Made by a program: the position numbers and the translations under genes. A DNA stretch of 12,305 nt from Betaproteobacteria bacterium. GTDB taxonomy: Bacteria > Pseudomonadota > Gammaproteobacteria > Burkholderiales > Burkholderiaceae_C. The stretch is from assembly GCA_005882155.1 (NCBI GenBank), contig VBCQ01000301.1, positions 1-12,305 on the forward strand, given 5' to 3'. Positions 8,343 to 12,305 of this stretch are shown here, one piece after another. How positions within the stretch are numbered: the first letter of the stretch is position 1; each line of letters starts with the position of its first letter. The notes under the pieces are model-generated. The model was not told the origin of the DNA. It ran no database searches and saw only the letters and a program-made list of their open reading frames with translations.

Positions 8343-9061
8343 TGCGCTGCTCCGGTTCGCGCGAACGCGAAGAACGGCTCGCGCCGGTTGCAGCCGTAGG
8401 CCTGCGGGTCGATGCCGGCGAGCACGGTGTCGTGCGCCAGCGGCTCACCGGCGAAGCCGGCCGCGTGGAAGTAGTCGACGATGTCGGCGCCGAACAGGCG
8501 CACATGATCTTCCTGCCCGTAGAAGAGCTTGGCGAACTGCGGCGTCACCGGAGCGTCGACCTCGAAGGTCTTCATCAGCTTGGGCGCATACGGCGTCTGC
8601 GCGATCAGTACGCTGCCGGGCTGCAGGCAGCGGTGGAACTCGGCCAGCGCGCGCAAGGGGTTGGCCACATGCTCGAGCACGTGGTTGCAGATGATGAGGT
8701 CGAAGCTGGCGTCGGCGAACTGCAACTGCTCGGCGTCGATTTTCAGGTGGTGCGCACGCGTCGGGTGCAGGTCGCCGCGCACGTACTGCTGTGGCTGCAG
8801 CGCTTCGATCAGGCGCTCCAAGTGCGCCTCGGGCGCGAGGTGCAGCACGCGTGCGCCGCGGATCTGCTGCGTCACGCCGACCGCGCTCATGTACAGCCAC
8901 AGATGGCGATCGCGGTCGTTGCAACGGCAGGCCGGGCACTGATAGATCGACAGGTCCGAGCCCACCGTCTCCATCATCGTCATGAACTCGCTGCGCTGCT
9001 CGATGTGCGGGTGCGGCGACCAGCGCTCGACGGTCTGTTGGCAGATGCAGCATTGGGGCAT
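8339..9061 (-). CDS. SAM methyltransferase with N-terminal cysteine motif
   Basis: This 240-residue product is a class I methyltransferase of the type-11 kind. VLHLAPEAHLE at 72-82 stands at motif I in a degenerate form without the usual Gly-x-Gly, as in some polysaccharide-cluster methyltransferases. DLIICNHVLEHVANP at 121-135 is motif IV. Before the core, MPQCCICQ (Cys4, Cys5, Cys7) and CPACRC (Cys42, Cys45, Cys47) look like a zinc-binding pair, as in C-methyltransferases of unusual sugars. The frame is open further upstream (to 9376), but the ATG at 9061 is preferred because the cysteine motif begins there and the upstream part overlaps the preceding gene and reads as shadow. Its stop overlaps the start of the GT2 gene. 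The acceptor is unknown, probably a sugar or its acyl substituent. Confidence 0.87.
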   Translation of the reverse strand: MPQCCICQQTVERWSPHPHIEQRSEFMTMMETVGSDLSIYQCPACRCNDRDRHLWLYMSAVGVTQQIRGARVLHLAPEAHLERLIEALQPQQYVRGDLHPTRAHHLKIDAEQLQFADASFDLIICNHVLEHVANPLRALAEFHRCLQPGSVLIAQTPYAPKLMKTFEVDAPVTPQFAKLFYGQEDHVRLFGADIVDYFHAAGFAGEPLAHDTVLAGIDPQAYGCNRREPFFAFARTGAAQ

Positions 9062-9123
9062 GGTGGCTTTCGCGCTCGCAAGGGTTCCCAGCTTGCCAGG
9101 GCTATTGTCTCGGCAATCGGGGG

Positions 9124-9142
9124 AAAAGGCCGCGAAACGCGG
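9124..9142 (-). terminator. Possible weak terminator after the methyltransferase-like/GT fusion gene
   Basis: On the minus strand a CCGCG-TTT-CGCGG hairpin (complement 9130-9142) starts five bases past the fusion gene's stop and is followed two bases later by TTTT (complement 9124-9127). The stem has five pairs and the T-run is short, so it would attenuate rather than end transcription. Confidence 0.3.
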
Positions 9143-9147
9143 GCGAG

Positions 9148-10509
9148 TTATGGCGCCGCGCGTCGCGCCGGCGTCAGGAAATCGGCGTCTATCGTTCCGC
9201 ACAGCGTCGTGATCGGGCCGAAGCTCGCGTGCTTCGCAGCGAGCGTGGCCGCCGAGTCGTAGAACGCTTGCGGCAATCGATAGTCGTTGACCGAGTTGTG
9301 GAACACCGGCAAGCGCACGATGCGCGCAAACACCTGGTGGGTGCAAATCGCGCTCAGGCACAGGTCGGTGGCCCACAGATGCCAGCCGAGCTGCGGGTCG
9401 ATGCGGTGCACCGAGCGGCGCGACAGCACGACCGCGAACTCGTCGATCGACACCGCCGCCGCCGACACCGGGTGGTCGAAGCGGTGCAGCCGGTCAATGA
9501 CGAAGCCGGCCTTGTCGTAGCCATGGGTCTGCGCGTTGACGCCGATGCCGGCAAAGCCGATCAGCGTGCGGTCGCGCTCGGCGTCGGGCACCGCGGCGAG
9601 CACGGCTTGCAATTGCGCACCGAAGCCGGCGGGGAAATACACGTCCTGGTGGCACAGCAGCACCCAGTCTTCGCTGCAATGCTCGAGCGCGCGCGCAAGC
9701 GCATCTGCAGGGCTCGTCGCATGCCGGCACGAGACGATGCGCGCATCGACCTCCTGCAGCCCCGGCGAATGCTCGACGTTCAGCCGCAGCTGGCTCTCGC
9801 GCGTGGTCGGTACGACGACGGCGAATCGCGCGCGGCCGGTGTCGACGGGGCTCGCGTCGAAGCGGCGCTGCGCATGAATGACGAGCTGCTCGGTGGTGAG
9901 TGTTCGCTGTGCGGTGGCACGCGGAATCGCGAGCGCGTCGGTCATCGCCCAGGTCGCGGCGCTGAACGCATCATTCGATACCGAAGCGGGAGACGCATCG
10001 GCGAGATGCGGCATCCAGCCGGCGTCCATCAGCAGTTTGTAGACCGACGCGGCCGACGCGTAACGCAGATGCGGCTGCGCCAGCGCTCCAGTGTCAGCGT
10101 CGGTGAGGTCGCCTTCGACCCAGCGCCGTAGCATCGCAAGGCGGGCCTGGTTGGTCACCGCAATGACCAGCGTCGTTTGCTCGCCCGATACGCGGGCCAG
10201 CTCGCGCAGCAATGCGAGCGGATCGGCGATGTCGTGCAACCCGTCGGGCAGCACGATGAGATCGAAAGGTCCTTGCACCGCGTCGCTGAGCGCGCTGCAG
10301 GCGAACCATTCGCAGGCCGGGTGGGCGCGTCGATGGTCGCGCTCCAACGCGCTGTCGAGCGCGCCGATCTGCAGCACGCGCGATGCAGCGGGCAGGCTCT
10401 TCAGCAGCCGGGTCTGCGACTCGGGACGCGGCGATGGTGCAGCGCTGCGTTGCCCGCCGCTGATGACGATGAGCGATGGCGCTGGCACGGCGGATTGAGG
10501 ATTGGGCAT
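9148..10509 (-). CDS. Methyltransferase-like/glycosyltransferase fusion protein
   Basis: The product has 453 residues. Residues about 30-215 resemble a degenerate class I methyltransferase: SRVLQIGALDSALER at 43-57 in the place of motif I, and FDLIVLPDGLHDIADPLALL at 82-101 in the place of motif IV. They also have MDAGWMPHLA, a typical late strand of type-11 enzymes. Residues about 228-450 match the StrF-like glycosyltransferase pattern: FAVVVPTTRE, a central LLCHQDVYFPAGFGAQL with the DxD-like Gln-Asp-Val at 288-290, SIDEFAVVLSR at 354-364 and GWHLWATDLCLSA at 375-387. The ATG at 10509 was chosen; the frame is open back to a GTG at 10584, and no strong ribosome site distinguishes them. It is the first gene of the minus-strand group and is divergent from flhD. 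The loss of the Gly-rich motif may mean that the N-terminal half no longer binds SAM well. Confidence 0.8.
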   Translation of the reverse strand: MPNPQSAVPAPSLIVISGGQRSAAPSPRPESQTRLLKSLPAASRVLQIGALDSALERDHRRAHPACEWFACSALSDAVQGPFDLIVLPDGLHDIADPLALLRELARVSGEQTTLVIAVTNQARLAMLRRWVEGDLTDADTGALAQPHLRYASAASVYKLLMDAGWMPHLADASPASVSNDAFSAATWAMTDALAIPRATAQRTLTTEQLVIHAQRRFDASPVDTGRARFAVVVPTTRESQLRLNVEHSPGLQEVDARIVSCRHATSPADALARALEHCSEDWVLLCHQDVYFPAGFGAQLQAVLAAVPDAERDRTLIGFAGIGVNAQTHGYDKAGFVIDRLHRFDHPVSAAAVSIDEFAVVLSRRSVHRIDPQLGWHLWATDLCLSAICTHQVFARIVRLPVFHNSVNDYRLPQAFYDSAATLAAKHASFGPITTLCGTIDADFLTPARRAAP

Positions 10510-10708
10510 GCGCCGATGATGAGCGACGTGCCCGAATGCAAAAGGCCGAGCAATCAGCCAATTCCCGCGCAATTGTTTGCACACTGCCGTCCGTTCGGCG
10601 TCGAGCGTGTAGGAATTGATCTGACTGCGAGGATGGAAGAACCTGGACTCAAGCCACAGAATTGACCTGATGTTTCGGCTTTGCTCGCCCTTTCACAATC
10701 CGTTTCAC

Positions 10709-10726
10709 GTTGAGACAAGTCCCAAC
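10709..10726. promoter_or_regulatory. Near-perfect dyad in the flhD upstream region
   Basis: GTTGAGAC-AA-GTCCCAAC is an 18-bp dyad with one mismatched pair, centred about 55 bp before the flhD ATG. It has the size and symmetry of a dimer-binding operator, though it could equally act as a leader hairpin. The rest of the 263-bp divergent interval (10510-10772) shows no convincing sigma-70 promoter: TTGACC at 10662-10667 has no partner at the right distance. Confidence 0.35.
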
Positions 10727-10772
10727 GCCCAACAACATCGACAGACAGCAGCAAAACCGACCGGAGTAACGA

Positions 10773-11093
10773 ATGAACGCCGACCAGATCCTGACCGAAA
10801 TCCGTGAAGCCAACTTGTCGTACCTGATGCTGGCGCAAAGCCTCATCCGCGCCGACCGCGAGCAGGCGCTGTACCGCCTGGGTATCAGCGAAGAGAGCGC
10901 CGCGCTGATCGCGCTGCTGAGCCCGGGTCAGATGATGAAGATCGCATCGGGCAACACGCTGCTATGCCGCTTCCGCATGGACGACGACCTGGTCTGGGGC
11001 CTGCTGACCAACCACGGCAAGGCCGCCAACGAGACGACGACTCGGTTGCACGCGAGCATTCTGATGGCGGGGCGGCATCAGGAAGCGGCGTAA
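10773..11093 (+). CDS. flhD: Flagellar master regulator subunit FlhD
   Basis: FlhD pairs with FlhC in the FlhD4C2 complex that activates class-2 flagellar promoters with sigma-70 RNA polymerase. The 106-residue protein reads MNADQILTEIREANLSYLMLAQSLIRADREQALYRLGI and then SPGQMMKIASGNTLLCRFRMDDD, with the length and conserved helices of betaproteobacterial FlhD. A GGAG (in CCGGAGTAACGA) stands seven bases before the ATG. The visible upstream region contains an 18-bp dyad but no obvious promoter. It is followed by flhC after 162 bp, much further than the near-abutting arrangement in E. coli, and the gap is filled with repeats. The identification is secure. Confidence 0.97.
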   Translation: MNADQILTEIREANLSYLMLAQSLIRADREQALYRLGISEESAALIALLSPGQMMKIASGNTLLCRFRMDDDLVWGLLTNHGKAANETTTRLHASILMAGRHQEAA

Positions 11094-11111
11094 ACGAATA
11101 GGAAGAATGCC

Positions 11112-11179
11112 GTTCGCACTGAGCCTGTCGAAGTGCCGGTGCGAACCTCGGCCCAGGCTTCGACAAGCTCAGCCCGAAC
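11112..11179. repeat. REP-like inverted pair between flhD and flhC
   Basis: The unit CTTCGACAAGCTCAGCCCGAAC lies on plus at 11158-11179, and a copy lies in opposite orientation at 11112-11133 with 19 of 22 positions matching. The left copy is also flanked by a perfect 8-bp inverted repeat, GTTCGCAC (11112-11119) and GTGCGAAC (11139-11146). Units of this wording are, from memory, dispersed repetitive extragenic palindromes of Burkholderiales and other proteobacteria. Transcribed, the pair would fold into a long stem between the two cistrons. Confidence 0.8.
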
Positions 11180-11222
11180 GGGTGGTGATTCAGCCCGAAC
11201 GGGTGGTGATTCAGCCCGAACG
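11170..11222 (+). repeat. 21-bp tandem repeat upstream of flhC
   Basis: Two perfect copies of a 21-bp unit that begins CAGCCCGAACGGG lie at 11170-11190 and 11191-11211, followed by a partial third copy (11 bases, 11212-11222). The unit starts inside the right arm of the REP-like element, so it seems to have arisen by duplication of its end. The array finishes 34 bp before the flhC ATG. Confidence 0.9.
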
Positions 11223-11255
11223 AGCGTCGAGAAACAAGTTCCCGGAGACACACGC

Positions 11256-11792
11256 ATGCGCACCAAAAGCATCCTCACCGAAGCCAAGCAGATCGAGCGC
11301 GCCGTCACGCTGATCAACCTCGGGGCGCGCCTGCAGGTGCTGGAGTCGGAAACGGATCTGTCGTACGAGCGCTTGCTGCGTCTGTACAAAGAAGTCTCAG
11401 GCAAGTCGCCGAGCAAGGGCCAGTTGCCGTTCTCGACCGACTGGGTCATGACCTGGCAGCCGAACATCCATGCCTCGCTGTTCCTGAACATCCACGAGTA
11501 CCTGAACAAGGTCGCCGAGATGGACGAGATCGACACCGTCATCAAGGCCTACCAGCTCTACAGCGAGCAGACCAAGGCCCAAGACCTCGAGGCGCTGCTG
11601 TCGGTGACGCGCGCGTGGCGCCTCGTCAAGTTCATCGACAACGGCATGCTGACGATGACCAAATGCTCCAAGTGCGGCGGCCACTTCGTGACCCATCCGC
11701 ATGAGATCGCCAAGCACTACGTGTGCGGCCTGTGCAACCCGCCGGCGCGTGCCGGCAAGGGGCGCGCGGCCGGCGGCATCCAGATGCACTGA
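11256..11792 (+). CDS. flhC: Flagellar master regulator subunit FlhC
   Basis: FlhC is the DNA-binding partner of FlhD in the FlhD4C2 activator. The 178-residue protein begins MRTKSILTEAKQIERAVTLI and contains LGARLQVLESETDLSYERLL and the LPFSTDWVMTWQPNIHASLF segment typical of the family. Near the end, four cysteines (137, 140, 157, 160; CSKC and CGLC) form the zinc site, at the same numbering as in E. coli FlhC. The ATG at 11256 is preceded by CCCGGAGACACACGC, with GGAG eight bases from the start. The same frame is open upstream to 11133, but that part is the repeat array and encodes a repetitive SARTGGD, so it was not included. The stop codon lies inside the stem of a hairpin. The call is secure. 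Confidence 0.97.
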   Translation: MRTKSILTEAKQIERAVTLINLGARLQVLESETDLSYERLLRLYKEVSGKSPSKGQLPFSTDWVMTWQPNIHASLFLNIHEYLNKVAEMDEIDTVIKAYQLYSEQTKAQDLEALLSVTRAWRLVKFIDNGMLTMTKCSKCGGHFVTHPHEIAKHYVCGLCNPPARAGKGRAAGGIQMH

Positions 11793-11839
11793 GTCGCCGC
11801 AGCGAAGTGCCTATGAAATTGCACAGCGAAGGCGACTCA
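11790..11839 (+). other. Long stem-loop overlapping the flhC stop codon
   Basis: TGAGTCGCC at 11790-11798 pairs perfectly with GGCGACTCA at 11831-11839. A second stem inside it is formed by GTGC (11807-11810) and GCAC (11821-11824). The flhC stop is the first three bases of the outer arm. No T-run follows, so it is not a standard terminator; it may protect or mark the 3' end of the flhDC message. Confidence 0.65.
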
Positions 11840-11840
11840 C

Positions 11841-11888
11841 TTCAGGCCTTCCCTGGCCAATTACATAGGGCCTTCGGTCCGGCCTGAA
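11841..11888 (+). other. Second long stem-loop downstream of flhC
   Basis: TTCAGGCC at 11841-11848 pairs perfectly with GGCCTGAA at 11881-11888. CCCT (11851-11854) can pair with AGGG (11867-11870) inside. It starts two bases after the previous stem-loop and ends nine bases before the sigma-28 promoter at 11897. No T-run follows it. Confidence 0.55.
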
Positions 11889-11896
11889 TTAATCGC

Positions 11897-11923
11897 TCAA
11901 GTTCCTTCAGGTTGCTCCGATAT
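11897..11923 (+). promoter_or_regulatory. Sigma-28 (FliA) promoter inside the flhC-motA gap
   Basis: TCAAGTTC (11897-11904), an 11-base spacer, then TCCGATAT (11916-11923). Spacing is exact and 12 of 16 positions match TAAAGTTT-N11-GCCGATAA. The -35 octamer is the same as in the flagellin promoter of this window. Transcription would start at about 11930 and meet a strong terminator about 80 bases later. Confidence 0.65.
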
Positions 11924-11929
11924 AGGAGT

Positions 11930-12011
11930 TACCGGAAACGGTTTTCTTGCTTGTCTCCTCCTGGCACATTCTTTGTGCTTTCAGAGCGGGTCCCTCGGGG
12001 CCCGCTTTTTT
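11930..12011 (+). ncRNA. Candidate sigma-28-dependent small RNA between flhC and motA
   Basis: The element is delimited by the sigma-28-type promoter at 11897-11923 and the intrinsic terminator at 11985-12011, giving an RNA of about 80 nt. Predicted parts in order: a 5' hairpin ACCG-GAAA-CGGT (11931-11942); an open C/U-rich stretch with TCTCCTCCT (11954-11962), which mimics the anti-Shine-Dalgarno end of 16S rRNA; a hairpin GCACA-TTCTT-TGTGC (11964-11978); and the terminator hairpin with its T-run, a form typical of Hfq-bound sRNAs. It has no ribosome site followed by an open frame. In E. coli the sigma-28-dependent sRNA MotR comes from the leader region upstream of motA, so position and control are analogous; I see no evidence of sequence homology. 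It could instead be merely the 3' end of the flhDC mRNA. Confidence 0.5.
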
Positions 12012-12014
12012 ATT
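11985..12014 (+). terminator. Strong intrinsic terminator
   Basis: AGCGGGTCC (11985-11993) and GGGCCCGCT (11998-12006) form a nine-pair stem with one G-T wobble around a CTCG tetraloop. It runs straight into a T-tract (12006-12011, then ATT). It should end both flhDC read-through transcripts and any RNA begun at 11930, leaving motA under its own promoter downstream. Confidence 0.92.
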
Positions 12015-12022
12015 CCGCGAAC

Positions 12023-12049
12023 TCAAGTGACTGGGTCGGGGGCCGATAA
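12023..12049 (+). promoter_or_regulatory. Sigma-28 (FliA) promoter for motA
   Basis: TCAAGTGA (12023-12030), an 11-base spacer, then a perfect GCCGATAA -10 (12042-12049). It lies just past the terminator. Expected transcription start is near 12056, giving a motA leader of about 50 nt that contains a CCACC-CGAC-GGTGG hairpin at 12068-12081. Confidence 0.85.
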
Positions 12050-12107
12050 AACCCGCAGGTAAGCCTTCCACCCGACGGTGGGGACTCGACTCGGAACACC
12101 CAAGAAC

Positions 12108-12305
12108 ATGTTCGTCATCATTGGTTACGTGGTTGCACTGGGCTGCATCTTCGGCGCCTACATCGTCCACGGCGGCAACATCGGCGTGGTCCTGCACGCC
12201 TTGCCGACCGAGCTGCTCGCCATTCTGGGCGGGGCGCTCGGTGCGTTCACGGTGAACAACCAGCCGAAGGTGCTGAAGGCGACGATCGGCGCACTGCCGG
12301 GTCTC
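12108..12305 (+). CDS. motA: Flagellar stator protein MotA, N-terminal part (runs off the right edge)
   Basis: MotA is the inner-membrane stator subunit which, with MotB, conducts protons and generates torque. The 66 visible residues, MFVIIGYVVALGCIFGAYIV followed by HGGNIGVVLHALPTELLAILGGALGAFTVNN, contain the first two membrane segments (about 1-20 and 33-50) and the G-G-A-L-G-A-F pattern of the family. The ribosome site is weak (GGA twelve bases upstream). A sigma-28 promoter is placed correctly, and a terminator separates it from flhDC. motB is expected past the edge but is not visible. Confidence 0.95.
   Translation, partial: MFVIIGYVVALGCIFGAYIVHGGNIGVVLHALPTELLAILGGALGAFTVNNQPKVLKATIGALPGL

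Noticed and set aside
10592..10619. TCAATTCC-N12-GCCGAACG on the minus strand as a sigma-28 promoter for the minus-strand glycan operon
   Set aside because: The spacing is one base too long and the -10 matches only 5 of 8; too weak to call.
11170..11222. CRISPR-like array
   Set aside because: Repeats are directly adjacent, with no spacers; it is a short tandem repeat.
11133..11255. N-terminal extension of FlhC through the repeat array
   Set aside because: The frame is open and the 21-bp unit encodes a heptapeptide repeat, but FlhC homology and a good ribosome site both place the start at 11256.
11962..11978. TGGCAC followed by TTTGTGC as a sigma-54 promoter for motA
   Set aside because: The GG and GC elements are two bases too far apart for sigma-54, and the bases are better explained as the GCACA/TGTGC hairpin of the candidate sRNA.

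Overview
The window looks like a chromosomal piece of a GC-rich motile betaproteobacterium, probably order Burkholderiales. The reasons are the codon and base use, an FlhD/FlhC master-regulator pair followed by motA, sigma-28 promoters of the TCAAGT-N-GCCGATAA type, and a REP-like palindrome (CTTCGACAAGCTCAGCCCGAAC) that I recall as common in this group. The genus cannot be fixed from the sequence alone.

Layout. At the left edge is the N-terminal part of a flagellin gene on the minus strand, with a recognisable sigma-28 promoter. Divergent from it is a plus-strand group: a TPR/GT41 (SPINDLY/O-GlcNAc-transferase-type) glycosyltransferase, a glycosyltransferase-methyltransferase fusion, an ATP-grasp ligase-like protein and a SAM methyltransferase. 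A converging minus-strand group, read from right to left, holds a methyltransferase-like/glycosyltransferase fusion, a Cys-rich SAM methyltransferase, a family-2 glycosyltransferase (start and stop overlap as ATGA) and a VioA-like DegT/DnrJ/EryC1/StrS sugar aminotransferase. To the right are flhD and flhC, a 315-bp non-coding interval, and the 5' end of motA.

The eight genes between flagellin and flhDC form a coherent glycan-modification island. By position they most likely build and attach a methylated, possibly N-acylated amino-sugar glycan to flagellin. That assignment is inference: no NDP-sugar-making genes (rmlA/rmlB type) lie inside the window.

The most interesting part is non-coding. 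Between flhC and motA there are two adjacent long stem-loops, then a sigma-28-type promoter (TCAAGTTC-N11-TCCGATAT). About 60 bp further on is a strong intrinsic terminator, and after it a second sigma-28 promoter (TCAAGTGA-N11-GCCGATAA) placed for motA. The first promoter and the terminator together define a candidate small RNA of about 80 nt. It has a GAAA-capped 5' hairpin, a C/U-rich anti-Shine-Dalgarno stretch and a second hairpin. It sits where the E. coli sigma-28-dependent sRNA MotR sits (upstream of motA). The flhD-flhC gap is also unusual: 162 bp filled with a REP-like inverted pair and a 21-bp tandem repeat.
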